A stretch of 64,000 nt of DNA from positions 62,001 to 126,000 of the forward strand of contig NZ_FCOQ01000007.1 of NCBI RefSeq assembly GCF_900021165.1, given 5' to 3'. This document shows, in pieces, positions 53,528-62,499 of the stretch. Below the pieces are notes generated by a model, which saw only the letters and a program-made list of their open reading frames with translations, ran no database searches and was not told where the DNA came from. Source of the DNA: Paenibacillus phocaeensis (lineage in GTDB: Bacteria > Bacillota > Bacilli > Paenibacillales > Paenibacillaceae). Numbering within the stretch: position 1 is the first letter of the stretch; the number at the start of each line of letters is the position of its first letter. The position numbers and the translations under genes were made by a program.

Positions 53528-54151
53528 ATGTTAATTATAGGTATCGCCGGCGGTACCGGGTCCGGAAAAACGACGGTCGCCCGCTCGGTCATCGGTCAGC
53601 TGGACACGGATAAAGTCACGTTTATCTCGCAGGACAACTACTATAAAGACCAGTCGCATCTCAGCATGACCGAACGGGAGAAGACGAACTACGATCACCC
53701 CTTTGCCTTCGATAACGAGCTGATGGTGGAACACCTGACTCAACTCAAGAATGGACAAGCCGCCTATGCGCCGGTTTACGATTTCACGATCCACACCCGT
53801 TCCGAGAAGACGGTCAAGCTGCTGCCGAACAACATCATTATCGTCGAAGGGCTGTTCGTCCTGTACGACGAGAAGCTCCGGGAGATGCTTGACATCAAGG
53901 TATTCGTGGACACCGATTCCGACGTGCGCATTCTCCGGCGCGTGCTGCGCGACATGGAGGAACGCGGCCGTTCGATCCATTCCATCCATCAGCAGTATCT
54001 CGCGACGGTGAAGCCGATGCATGAAGCCTTTATCGAGCCGTCCAAAAAATACGCCGACCTCATTATCCCCGAAGGCGGGCATAACGAAGTGGGCATTCAA
54101 ATGCTGACCATCCTGACGGAGAAGCACTTATCCGGCGGATTCAAAGCTTAG
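53528..54151 (+). CDS. udk: Uridine kinase
   Basis: ATG 53528 gives 207 residues, the standard length; AGGAGG stands 12 bases upstream. The P-loop GGTGSGKTT, the FISQDNYYKD segment, the DHPFAFDNELM substrate loop and the lid DMEERGRSIHS identify uridine/cytidine kinase, the first step of pyrimidine salvage (uridine + NTP to UMP). A -10-like TGCTACAAT lies at 53460-53468. A terminator follows at 54168. Confidence 0.95.
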   Translation: MLIIGIAGGTGSGKTTVARSVIGQLDTDKVTFISQDNYYKDQSHLSMTEREKTNYDHPFAFDNELMVEHLTQLKNGQAAYAPVYDFTIHTRSEKTVKLLPNNIIIVEGLFVLYDEKLREMLDIKVFVDTDSDVRILRRVLRDMEERGRSIHSIHQQYLATVKPMHEAFIEPSKKYADLIIPEGGHNEVGIQMLTILTEKHLSGGFKA

Positions 54152-54167
54152 GAGGCGCCTTCACCGC

Positions 54168-54200
54168 AATAACACCTGCACTTTTGCAGGTGTTTTTTTA
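54168..54200 (+). terminator. Terminator after udk
   Basis: AACACCTGCA, loop, TGCAGGTGTT then T6. Confidence 0.9.
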
Positions 54201-54260
54201 TTTTCGCGGGTTTTCCCGGTCTCAAACTGTATAAATATGCAAAATAACGTGTCCAACGGT

Positions 54261-54289
54261 TTGATGGATCCAGCGATTCGCAGTATGAT
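54261..54289 (+). promoter_or_regulatory. Promoter of the ABC exporter operon
   Basis: TTGATG (54261-54266), 17 bases, TATGAT (54284-54289). An ATG at 54295, near the predicted start, opens a short leader frame containing AGGAGG, but no attenuator like that of bmrB was recognised. Confidence 0.6.
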
Positions 54290-54364
54290 TAACCATGTTG
54301 AGAACGGATACAAGGAGGGGTGGAAAGAAACGGCTAACTTTTCTGGGAGAGGACGGGATGCTCG

Positions 54365-56119
54365 ATGCGGGGAAAAACCTTGCTGCTTGGCCACATCAAG
54401 TCGCATCTGCCGCTGTATTTGACGGCGGTGCTATGCCTGACGGCCGCCAATGTGACGTATTCGTATTTTCCGAAGGTACTGGGAGAGTTCACGGACCACC
54501 TCCAGCAAAGCGGGTTAACGAGAGGCGGGGTTGGCCGGTACGCGCTGACGCTGACGGCGATCGCCGTCATCTACGGCCTGTGCTTCGGAATCGGGCAGTA
54601 CATCAACCATCGCTTGGGCCGAATGTTTGAATTTCGCGCCCGGAGCCAACTGTTCCGGCATTTTACTCAATTAAGCGAGGCGTTCTTCTCGAAACACGGG
54701 ATCGGCAAGCTGCTCAGCTATGTGATGAATGATGTCACCGGCGTGCGGGAGTCGATCGCGAACGGGTTGAACCAGATGACCAATGCGTCGGTGTTGTTGA
54801 TCTCCGTCATTACGATGATGACGGTGAGCGATATTCCGGCGCTTTTGATCGTGGTTTGCGTACTGCCGCTGCTCGCCATCCCGTTGATCGTGATCGGGTT
54901 CGGCCCCAAAATCCGCGACAATTCGCGAAAGGTGCAGGAGTCGCTGGCGGCGATGACCGAAGCTGCGGAGGAGCAATTTGAGGGGATCAAAGTGACGAAA
55001 AGCTTCGCGGTCGAGGAGATCGCCCGCGCCCGGTTCGGGCAAACGGTCGACCGCATCTTGGGCAGCCAGCTGGCGCTGGTGCGGATGAGCTCGCTGTTCC
55101 AGGTGCTGCTGCCGTTTACCGGCGCGATATCGATGGCCGTGGCCATCGCCTATGGCGGCCTGCTCGTCGCGCGCGGCGAACTGTCGCTCGGCAATTTCGT
55201 CGCCCTGACCCTGTACCTGCGAATGATCATGAACCCGCTTCGGCTCATCGGCAACGTCATCAATTTCATGCAGCGCTCGAAGGCCTCGCTGGACCGGCTG
55301 AACCGCCTGCTGGCCGTGAAGCCGGACATCCGGGACGAAGACGGCGCGCTGCCGCTGCCGGAGGATCCGAATAGCTTCGGCATTGACATCCGCGGCTTAA
55401 CCTTCACCTATCCCGACGCCGGGCGGGCCTCGCTGCAGAACCTTCATCTCCGGCTGGAACCCGGGGAAACGCTGGGGGTGGTGGGCCGAACCGGCAGCGG
55501 CAAGACCACGCTTGTCAAGCTGCTGCTGCGGGTATACGATCCGCCCCGCGGCACGATCTTCATCGGCGGCCGCGATGTCCGGGACATTACGCTGGAGAGC
55601 CTGCGGACCCGCATCGCTTACGTGCCGCAGGACGGCTTCCTGTTCAGCACGACGCTTCGCGACAATATCGCCTTCTTCGACCGTACGTCGGAGCTGGGCG
55701 CGGTCGAAGAGGCGGCCAAGCTCGCCGACCTCTATGATAACGTCGACGGCTTCCCCAACCGATTCGACACCGAGCTTGGCGAACGCGGTCTGACGTTGTC
55801 CGGCGGACAACGCCAGCGGACCAGCTTGGCCCGTGGCCTGATCAAGAACGCTCCCCTTCTGCTGCTGGACGACAGCGTAAGTGCAGTGGATGCCGTGACG
55901 GAGACGCGAATCCTATCGCATCTGCGGGAGGCCCGAAAGGGGAAAACCACCTTGATCATTGCCCACCGCATCAGTGCGGTGAAACACGCCGACCGGATCC
56001 TTGTGCTGGACGACGGACGGATCGCCGAGCAAGGAACGCACGAGCAGTTGCTGCAAGCCGGAGGCTTGTACGCGAATCTGCATCATCTCCAGGAAGGAGG
56101 CGACAGCGATGCCGTCTAA
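54365..56119 (+). CDS. Heterodimeric ABC exporter, first half (BmrC/YheI-like)
   Basis: This 584-residue half-transporter has six membrane helices (to about residue 310) and a nucleotide-binding domain with Walker A VGRTGSGKTT (about 373), signature LSGGQRQ (about 478) and an H-loop His in IIAHRIS. After Walker B the catalytic Glu is replaced by Asp (LLLLDDSVSAVD), which makes this the degenerate site of an asymmetric pair, exactly as in BmrC. It overlaps the next gene, which has the normal Glu. Such pairs export drugs or lipids. Confidence 0.92.
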   Translation: MRGKTLLLGHIKSHLPLYLTAVLCLTAANVTYSYFPKVLGEFTDHLQQSGLTRGGVGRYALTLTAIAVIYGLCFGIGQYINHRLGRMFEFRARSQLFRHFTQLSEAFFSKHGIGKLLSYVMNDVTGVRESIANGLNQMTNASVLLISVITMMTVSDIPALLIVVCVLPLLAIPLIVIGFGPKIRDNSRKVQESLAAMTEAAEEQFEGIKVTKSFAVEEIARARFGQTVDRILGSQLALVRMSSLFQVLLPFTGAISMAVAIAYGGLLVARGELSLGNFVALTLYLRMIMNPLRLIGNVINFMQRSKASLDRLNRLLAVKPDIRDEDGALPLPEDPNSFGIDIRGLTFTYPDAGRASLQNLHLRLEPGETLGVVGRTGSGKTTLVKLLLRVYDPPRGTIFIGGRDVRDITLESLRTRIAYVPQDGFLFSTTLRDNIAFFDRTSELGAVEEAAKLADLYDNVDGFPNRFDTELGERGLTLSGGQRQRTSLARGLIKNAPLLLLDDSVSAVDAVTETRILSHLREARKGKTTLIIAHRISAVKHADRILVLDDGRIAEQGTHEQLLQAGGLYANLHHLQEGGDSDAV

Positions 56120-57944
56120 CCCGGAAAGCGCAGATGCCCGCAAGAAGTACGAGATGACTCCGGCGCAGCGGCGGAAGGCGTTTGCGGCTCTGCTCGCTTA
56201 TGCGAGACCGCATCGGAAGGCATTTCTCGCCGTATTCGGCTTCGCGTTCCTGGCGATTTCCGCCGACTTGCTGCAGCCGTTCCTGATGAAGTACGCGATC
56301 GACGAGAAGGTGTTGTTCGGTGCTCAAGGTCCGAGCATCTTGCTGGGCTTGGCCGTCGCCTACCTCTTGCTCGAGGCGATCAGCGGCTTCTTCTCCTACT
56401 GGCAGGCCAACCTGCTGCAGCGAGCCGGGCAGAGCATCGTCGCTTTGCTGCGCAAGGATCTGTTCAAGCAGATTACGCGGCAGTCGATGTCCTTCTTCGA
56501 CCGCAACTCAGCCGGCGGCCTCGTGACGAACGAGTCCAGCGACACGGAGACGATCAACCAGTTTTTTACCCAGGTACTGCTGAGCCTGGTGCGCGACGGA
56601 TTATCGCTAATCCTGGTCGTCGTATTTATGTTTGCACTGGACGTCCAGCTGGCCTTAGCTTGTTTGATCCTCTTTCCCATCATTACGATCATTGCTGTCG
56701 CTTTCCGGAAATACTTGCGCACCAGTTACCAGCGGGCCCGCTCCCTGCTGTCCAGACTGATCGCGTTTACGGCCGAGAACCTCAGCGGGATGAGCCTGAT
56801 TCAATCGTTCCATCAGGAAGGCGAGCAGGCTTCCCGCTTCGCGGAACGGAACACCGCGTATCTGCGGGCCAATCTGCGGGAAGTGCGGGCAACCGTGCTG
56901 TTCAACCGATCCTTCGATATCCTCGGCAATTTGTCGGTAGCCTTCGTGGTTTGGATCGGCGGCCTCGCGGTGCTGGGCCAACGCATGGAGTTCGGCGTGC
57001 TGTATGCGTTCATCAGCTACATCCGTCAATTCTTCCAGCCGATCAACCAGATTACCCAGCAGTGGAACACGCTGCAATCGACGATCGTGTCCGTGGATCG
57101 GCTGTGGCGGATCTTCGCCGCCGAACCGGAAGTCCAGGACCCTGCGCCGGAAGAGGCCAAGACGCTGCCCGCCCATGCCGTCCGCGGACGGATCGATTTC
57201 AATCGCATCCGCTTCTCGTACACGGAAGGACAGGAGGTACTGCACGGCCTTGACCTTCACGTGCGGGAGGGCGAGTTCATCGGCATCGTCGGCACAACCG
57301 GCGCGGGCAAGAGCTCCCTGATGAACCTGCTTACGCGGTTCTATGACGTGGATGACGGCCGCGTTGAAATCGACGGCACCGACATCCGCCGTCTGCCGCA
57401 GGCCTCGCTGCATCGCATCGTCGGATTAGTGCAGCAGGACCCGTTCCTGTTCGCCGGGTCCATCATCGACAATGTCCGCCTCTTCCACGAAGACATCCCC
57501 CGCGAAGAGGTGATCCGGGCCTGCCGGCGCATCGGCGCTGGCCCAATGATCGCGCGGCTGAAGGACGGCTACGACACCCGGCTGTCCAACCGGGGCAGCG
57601 GGCTGTCCGCGGGGGAGCGGCAGCTGATCTCCTTCGCGCGGATCCTGGTATTCCAGCCGAGCATCCTCATCCTCGATGAAGCGACGGCCAACCTGGATTC
57701 GCAGACGGAGCAGCTGATCCAGAACGCGCTGAACGTGGTGTCCGCCGGCCGGACGACGCTGGTCATCGCGCACCGGCTGTCCACCGTTCAGCATGCCGAC
57801 CGCATCCTCGTGATCCAGGACGGCCGCATCGCCGAGCAGGGCACGCACGAATCGCTCCTGGCCCGCGGCGGCTACTATGCGGAACTGGTGCGCCACTCCC
57901 GGCAAGGCCGCACAGAACTACAGCACCTGGCGCAGCGGCGCTAA
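56109..57944 (+). CDS. Heterodimeric ABC exporter, second half (BmrD/YheH-like)
   Basis: ATG 56109 behind AAGGAGG overlaps the first half by 11 bases and gives 611 residues. Six membrane helices and a nucleotide-binding domain with Walker A VGTTGAGKSS (about 395), signature LSAGERQ (about 497, a variant of LSGGQ) and Walker B LILDEATANLD with the catalytic Glu. Together with the first subunit it forms one canonical and one degenerate ATP site, the plan of BmrCD, LmrCD and TM287/288 multidrug exporters. A terminator follows. Confidence 0.92.
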   Translation: MPSNPESADARKKYEMTPAQRRKAFAALLAYARPHRKAFLAVFGFAFLAISADLLQPFLMKYAIDEKVLFGAQGPSILLGLAVAYLLLEAISGFFSYWQANLLQRAGQSIVALLRKDLFKQITRQSMSFFDRNSAGGLVTNESSDTETINQFFTQVLLSLVRDGLSLILVVVFMFALDVQLALACLILFPIITIIAVAFRKYLRTSYQRARSLLSRLIAFTAENLSGMSLIQSFHQEGEQASRFAERNTAYLRANLREVRATVLFNRSFDILGNLSVAFVVWIGGLAVLGQRMEFGVLYAFISYIRQFFQPINQITQQWNTLQSTIVSVDRLWRIFAAEPEVQDPAPEEAKTLPAHAVRGRIDFNRIRFSYTEGQEVLHGLDLHVREGEFIGIVGTTGAGKSSLMNLLTRFYDVDDGRVEIDGTDIRRLPQASLHRIVGLVQQDPFLFAGSIIDNVRLFHEDIPREEVIRACRRIGAGPMIARLKDGYDTRLSNRGSGLSAGERQLISFARILVFQPSILILDEATANLDSQTEQLIQNALNVVSAGRTTLVIAHRLSTVQHADRILVIQDGRIAEQGTHESLLARGGYYAELVRHSRQGRTELQHLAQRR

Positions 57945-57950
57945 CCCCTC

Positions 57951-57993
57951 GCAAGGGCTGGACCGATCTCTCATCGGGTCCAGCCCTTTTGCA
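57951..57993 (+). terminator. Terminator of the ABC exporter operon
   Basis: AGGGCTGGACC, loop with inner GAT/ATC pairs, GGTCCAGCCCT then TTTT. Confidence 0.88.
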
Positions 57994-58063
57994 TTAAGCC
58001 GCACCTCCCCACCTCGTTCGAATACTATACTTGTAAAGTCTAACTTGGGTGGGTGACCGGCAA

Positions 58064-58744
58064 ATGATTTACACCGCGATTGGGGATTCCATTACGTATG
58101 GCGACAACGCCTCCTCGCCGAGGCTGTCCTATCCTCATTTAACCGTATCGGCTTACAATCGTTCGAACCCTCGTATCATAAAAGGTTATGTATTGGCCCG
58201 GTCCGGCTGGACCAGCGGCAATCTGCTGGATGCCGTGCTGTGGCAAGGCTCGGAAATGATCAAACGCTCCTCGGTCGTATCGGTCTGGATCGGCGGCGTC
58301 GATTTGGCAAATGCGGCGATTACTCCGCTGGTGCAGGGCGGGCCGTTTCCGAATATGGAGCAGCTCGTGCAGTTCCGCCGAAATCTGAGCGCCATCCTCG
58401 GGCATATCCGCAAAACGAGTTCGGCCCGGATCGTCTGCTGCACGCAATACAATCCGTTCCCGAACAGCTCGATCGCGGTCGAGTGGATCGGCCGCCTGAA
58501 CCAGACGACCCAAGGCATCGCTGCCGTGTACGGCGCCAAAATCGCACCGGCGCACAAGTGGTTCGAAGGCAAGCAAGCCGAACTGATTGACGGGTACCGG
58601 GAGGGCCAGGTGGAGGACATCCTCGGCGGAACGATGCCGATTCATCCGAACGACCGGGGACACCGGGTCATCGCGAACGGGCTTGGACCTGTTCTATTTC
58701 CCCAATCGAAGGTTTCTTCGAAGAAGAAGCAGAACGGCCGTTAA
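58064..58744 (+). CDS. SGNH/GDSL-type hydrolase
   Basis: ATG 58064, eight bases after GGGTGA, gives 226 residues. The nucleophile motif GDSITYGDN stands at the very N-terminus (residues 7-15), so the enzyme is cytoplasmic or leaderless. Gly and Asn equivalents of blocks II and III are in LARSGWTSGNLL and VWIGGVDLANA, and the catalytic Asp-His pair in MPIHPNDRGHRVIA. The family includes esterases, lipases and carbohydrate acetylesterases; the substrate is unknown. The last residues are Lys-rich (SSKKKQNGR). Confidence 0.88.
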   Translation: MIYTAIGDSITYGDNASSPRLSYPHLTVSAYNRSNPRIIKGYVLARSGWTSGNLLDAVLWQGSEMIKRSSVVSVWIGGVDLANAAITPLVQGGPFPNMEQLVQFRRNLSAILGHIRKTSSARIVCCTQYNPFPNSSIAVEWIGRLNQTTQGIAAVYGAKIAPAHKWFEGKQAELIDGYREGQVEDILGGTMPIHPNDRGHRVIANGLGPVLFPQSKVSSKKKQNGR

Positions 58745-58837
58745 TGGGCCATTTTTCTTCGACGAGCTGTTGATCCGGGACGAGAAGAATACTTGTTCCT
58801 TCGAGGCGTTGTCCGCAAAACTTCATAATCGCTACCC

Positions 58838-58886
58838 CGAGAAAACCGTACGCCCAGCCCACAGGTTGGAAGTACGGTTTTCTTGT
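58838..58886 (+). terminator. Terminator after the SGNH hydrolase gene
   Basis: GAAAACCGTAC, ~20-base loop, GTACGGTTTTC then TTG. Confidence 0.75.
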
Positions 58887-58925
58887 TCATGCCCGTACAC
58901 GGTACAGTGCCTCCAGCACAACACA

Positions 58926-58957
58926 AAAAGCTCGGGGTTCAGAAGACCGAGCTTTTG
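58926..58957 (-). terminator. Terminator of the DUF378 gene
   Basis: On the minus strand AAAAGCTCGG, loop, CCGAGCTTTTT. Confidence 0.8.
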
Positions 58958-58993
58958 TGCATTCTTGTTGTTGTTTGGGGGAACGGCGGCGGC

Positions 58994-59206
58994 TTATCTG
59001 GCGACTTCGTCTTCTCTCACATCGTTGAAGAACTTAAAGGCGTAGATCGCGCTAATGCCGACGATGGTATAGATCACCCGCGACAGAGCCGCGTCTTGAC
59101 CGCCGAAAAGATTTGCCACCAAATCGTATTGAAAGAGCCCCACCAACAGCCAGTTTAATCCGCCCACAATCAGAAGCGCGAGCGCTATCACGTTCAATGT
59201 TTTCAT
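58994..59206 (-). CDS. DUF378 family small membrane protein
   Basis: ATG 59206 behind GAGGAG gives 70 residues with two membrane helices (about 5-25 and 42-60). The pattern MKTLNVIALALLIVGGLNWLLVGLF and YTIVGISAIYAF is the DUF378 (YuzA) signature. The family is widespread in Firmicutes and has no known function. Confidence 0.85.
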   Translation of the reverse strand: MKTLNVIALALLIVGGLNWLLVGLFQYDLVANLFGGQDAALSRVIYTIVGISAIYAFKFFNDVREDEVAR

Positions 59207-59407
59207 TCCGGGCCAACTCCTCGGTCGAAAATTTATATTCATTAGATACATTTCCATCTTGCCCAAAATTTATGCAAGTTCAGGCAAATATCACGAATGG
59301 ACCGGAAAACTGAGGAACAAGCACAGGCATCGCACCAATTTCGGAGTAAGATATATCGAGCAAAACGTCTACCGATACAAAATCTCAAGCATTGAGGTGA
59401 TCCTTGC

Positions 59408-60043
59408 ATGGCAAGTTCGGCAAACATTCGCAAACGCGCGAAGCAGCTGAAGGGCCAGCCCGTTCGCATTGTTCTGCACGACGGGCGTTCTTATATCGGA
59501 TGGATCGCCGGGCTGGACCCGAGCGGTCTGCTCCTCTCTGTGCCTCCGCGCGGCAAGAAGAAATCGAAGAAGAAGTCGACCGCCCGCAGGAACAAGGCCC
59601 GGGTCTCGGCCTTCCAGCCTTTATTCGGCGGCGGCTTGCCGGGGAGTCCCGGCGCTGGCGGTGCTGGCGGCGCTGGCATCGGCGCTGGCCCAAGCGGCGT
59701 CGGGATCCGGCCGGGTGCCGGATGGGGCTACAGCGTCGGCCCCGGATGGGGCTACGGCTTCAGCGGGGGGCCGGGAAGACCCGGAGGATATGGCTTCACA
59801 GGAAGCCAAGGACCGGGGAGAAGACCCGGATTTAGCGGCTTGGGCAATGGGGCCGGCGGGGAGCCCGGCGGCGGAGCGCAGGAGCCGAGCGCGGGTGGCG
59901 AAGACCCCGGAAGACCCCGCCGCGCAGGAATCTTCGGCATGGTGCAAAAGGTGCAGAAATACATGCCGTTGATGAAGATGGGCTATAACGCCATCAAATC
60001 GATCATCCCCCTGTTTAACGGCATCAAGGCTTTGATGGTGTAA
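59408..60043 (+). CDS. Sm-like N-terminal domain with Gly-rich and basic linker, unknown function
   Basis: ATG 59408 follows GAGGTGAT and gives 211 residues. Residues ~15-48 (LKGQPVRIVLHDGRSYIGWIAGLD, LLLSVPP) form an Sm-like strand set. Then a very basic run (KKKSKKKSTARRNKAR), a long Gly/Pro/aromatic stretch (about 75-165), and a C-terminal amphipathic helix (MVQKVQKYMPLMKMGYNAIKS) follow. The design is like that of the protein at 37000-37374 but with a different tail. A coat or envelope role is possible; no family name comes to mind. Confidence 0.65.
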   Translation: MASSANIRKRAKQLKGQPVRIVLHDGRSYIGWIAGLDPSGLLLSVPPRGKKKSKKKSTARRNKARVSAFQPLFGGGLPGSPGAGGAGGAGIGAGPSGVGIRPGAGWGYSVGPGWGYGFSGGPGRPGGYGFTGSQGPGRRPGFSGLGNGAGGEPGGGAQEPSAGGEDPGRPRRAGIFGMVQKVQKYMPLMKMGYNAIKSIIPLFNGIKALMV

Positions 60044-60045
60044 TC

Positions 60046-60082
60046 TGAGGCAGTCGTCCTTCCCAGGCGGCTGCCTGTTTTG
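60046..60082 (+). terminator. Possible terminator
   Basis: AGGCAG, imperfect inner stem, CTGCCT then GTTTTG. Weak. Confidence 0.4.
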
Positions 60083-60165
60083 CCGCAAGGCCCAAGTGGG
60101 AACGATAGGAATAGAAGCCATTTCGGGATGATCCCTTCATCCCTAGACCTGGAAAGGAGCAGCAG

Positions 60166-61155
60166 ATGTCGTCTTCGTATCCCTATTTATCACGAAACCT
60201 TGTTCATGCGCCATTTCATGATCCGGAGCTGCTGGAGGCAGTCTGGGGACAGCGCTGGGGCACCGAGAATCCCATCGGCCCGATTCGCCTGGTGCTGATG
60301 CATGCACCGGGAGAGGAGGTGCTGCAGCTGCATGATCCCGCCGGCGCGATCGAGTCCGGCCCTGTTCTGCTGCAGCATATCCGGGGAAAGCAAAGCAAGC
60401 ATAACGGCACTTCCCCGCCCAAGCTCAAGCGATTGCAAGCCCAGCACCAGGCCTTAGCCGCGGCTCTGGAGAAGGAAGGCGTTCGCATCCTTTGGCTGGA
60501 CAAGCCGGAGCAGCCTTGGCCGGAAACGATGTATACCCGCGATTTGGGGATGGTGATCCCTGGGGGCGTTATTTTATCCCGCCTGGCGCTGTACGTCCGG
60601 TACGGGGAAACCGCGCTGGCCGCCCGCACCCTTGGTGCAGCCGGGGTACCGATCCTCGGCATGATTCAGGGCAGCGGCTTTGCCGAGGGCGGCAGCTTCA
60701 TCATGCTGGATCGGCATACGGCGGTTGTTGGCCGGTCGGAACGGGTGAATCCGGACGGAATCGAGCAGGTGCGCCATCTTCTGTCGTTGCAGCAAATCGA
60801 CCTGATCGTCGTCGATTTGCCCGCCTCCATCATTCATCTGGACGAAGCGTTCCTGGTGGTGGACCGCCGCAAGGCGCTGGTAAATATCGCGTTGCTCCCG
60901 TATTGGTTCCTGGACGAGCTGCATCGGCGGGGGGTTGAGCTGCTCCATGTCGATCCCCGGGATCCGACATTAACCATCAACGGCCTGGCCCTGGCCCCGG
61001 GCAAAGTCCTGTTCTCTGCGGACGGGAAGCACACCATCGACCTACTCTCCAGCCAAGGCGTCGAGGTGATTCCCGTCGAGATCTCCGAGATCGCCAAGAT
61101 GGGCGGCGGCATTCACTGCTGTACGCTGCCGTTGATTCGGGAACCCTTGCTGTGA
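60166..61155 (+). CDS. Arginine deiminase / dimethylarginine dimethylaminohydrolase-like enzyme
   Basis: ATG 60166 after GGAAAGGAG gives 329 residues. The pentein fold of guanidine-modifying enzymes shows in the TMYTRDLGMVIPGGVILSRL strand (Asp of the first acidic site), FAEGGSFIML (substrate-binding Glu), the catalytic His in ASIIHLDEAFLV and the nucleophilic Cys near the C-terminus in GGGIHCCTLPLIRE (two adjacent cysteines, the second more likely). These enzymes hydrolyse arginine or methylated arginine to citrulline. The first ~80 residues are an additional domain of unknown role. Monocistronic, with a terminator at 61167. Confidence 0.82.
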   Translation: MSSSYPYLSRNLVHAPFHDPELLEAVWGQRWGTENPIGPIRLVLMHAPGEEVLQLHDPAGAIESGPVLLQHIRGKQSKHNGTSPPKLKRLQAQHQALAAALEKEGVRILWLDKPEQPWPETMYTRDLGMVIPGGVILSRLALYVRYGETALAARTLGAAGVPILGMIQGSGFAEGGSFIMLDRHTAVVGRSERVNPDGIEQVRHLLSLQQIDLIVVDLPASIIHLDEAFLVVDRRKALVNIALLPYWFLDELHRRGVELLHVDPRDPTLTINGLALAPGKVLFSADGKHTIDLLSSQGVEVIPVEISEIAKMGGGIHCCTLPLIREPLL

Positions 61156-61164
61156 ACGGCGTAG

Positions 61165-61198
61165 GGACAAAAAAAGAGACGCCGGACGCGTCTCTTCT
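61165..61198. terminator. Bidirectional terminator
   Basis: AAGAGACGC, loop CGGAC, GCGTCTCTT, with A7 on the left (T7 for the minus strand) and TTCTCC on the right. Confidence 0.85.
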
Positions 61199-61202
61199 CC
61201 CC

Positions 61203-61391
61203 TTACTTGCGGCGATTCTTCGTAAATCGGGTATACACGATCAAAGCTGCGAGCATCATCGCCACAAACCCGATATTCCCGGCAGCTTCGGGTGACATTC
61301 CAAACAAGATGCAAAGATTCGTAACCAAGCTCCTGGTCAGCAGCGCGATCAAAATTAGAAATATCGGACGCCACAAGTTAAATCCTCTCAT
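61203..61391 (-). CDS. Small two-helix membrane protein, unknown
   Basis: Up to 62 residues from ATG 61391; a TTG at 61376 with AGAGG before it would give a start at MWRPIFLILI and may be the real one. Two hydrophobic helices (WRPIFLILIALLTRSLVTNLC and GFVAMMLAALIVYTRF) end in a basic tail (TKNRRK). No family recognised. Confidence 0.6.
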   Translation of the reverse strand: MRGFNLWRPIFLILIALLTRSLVTNLCILFGMSPEAAGNIGFVAMMLAALIVYTRFTKNRRK

Positions 61392-61579
61392 TCAGCGATA
61401 CTCCCGCCCCTCTAAAATCCTATGATTTCATGTTAGAAAGATTTTAGCATAAATAGAGAGCGTTTGCATTTTTGCTGATAGGGCAAGGGGTTCCTTCCGG
61501 TAAACTTTATCATAGACACTCCCGGCGGTCCGTTTTTTATAATCATAGGGGTTCTACATAAACGGGAGGATTTACATCT

Positions 61580-62488
61580 ATGTGGTTTCTATTTGCTTTA
61601 TTGACGTCTTTGGCTTGGGGCGGCGCCGATCTGTTCTACAAAAAAGGCAGCGACAGCCAGGACCGGTACAGTCATTTGAAAATCGTCGTCATGGTGGGTC
61701 TCGTGATGGGGATTCACGGTACGGCGTATCTGCTGATCCAGGGGCTTTCGTTCGATCCGATGGATATGATTCGTTATTTGCCGGTATCGGCGCTGTATAT
61801 CCTGTCGATGGCGATCGGTTATTTTGGGCTTCGGTACATCGAGCTCTCGATTGCTTCGCCGGTGCAGAACTCGTCCGGAGCGGTGACGGCGATCCTGCTG
61901 TATCTCTTCTTCCCCCATGATCTTGGCTGGGTTGAAATTGCGGGGGTGGCGATCATCACTATCGGCGTGGTGGGACTGGCGGTTCTGGAGAAGCAAGGGG
62001 AACGGGTTGCTCTGAGATCGGGATCGAAGCGCGTGGATGCCAAATACCAAATCGGGGTCATGGCGATCACCTTCCCGCTGCTGTACTGCCTGCTTGACGG
62101 ACTAGGCACGTTTGCCGACGGCATCTATCTGGATGAGCTGAAGCTGATCGGCGAGGATGCCGCGCTTCTGGCTTACGAGTTCACCTTTTTCCTGTGCGCT
62201 GCGGTGGTCTATTTCTACTTGGTTGCGGTCAAAAAGCAGCGGTTCAATTTCTGGGGGGAACGCGTCAAAGGTTATGCTGCCATCTTCGAGACGGCGGGCC
62301 AGTTCTTCTACGTATTTGCCATGGCCAGCAATGCCATCGTGGCCGCGCCGCTGATCGCTTCGTACAGCGTATTCTCGGTGATTCTGTCCCGCCTGTTCCT
62401 CAAGGAACGGCTCAGTCGGCGGCAGTACGCCGTCGTTGTGCTCGTGCTGGCGGGAATCGCGCTACTCGGCCTGGCGGACGAGCTGTAG
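61580..62488 (+). CDS. DMT superfamily (EamA-like) permease
   Basis: This 302-residue protein has ten membrane helices in two five-helix halves, each opening like an EamA unit (MWFLFALLTSLAWGGADLFYKK; AAIFETAGQFFYVFAMASNA). The second half ends LFLKERLSRRQYAVVVLVLAGIALLGL, the standard closing of drug/metabolite exporters. ATG 61580 follows GGGAGGA. A -10 (TATAAT 61538-61543) lies upstream. The substrate cannot be predicted. Confidence 0.9.
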   Translation: MWFLFALLTSLAWGGADLFYKKGSDSQDRYSHLKIVVMVGLVMGIHGTAYLLIQGLSFDPMDMIRYLPVSALYILSMAIGYFGLRYIELSIASPVQNSSGAVTAILLYLFFPHDLGWVEIAGVAIITIGVVGLAVLEKQGERVALRSGSKRVDAKYQIGVMAITFPLLYCLLDGLGTFADGIYLDELKLIGEDAALLAYEFTFFLCAAVVYFYLVAVKKQRFNFWGERVKGYAAIFETAGQFFYVFAMASNAIVAAPLIASYSVFSVILSRLFLKERLSRRQYAVVVLVLAGIALLGLADEL

Positions 62489-62499
62489 GGAGAGCCGCG

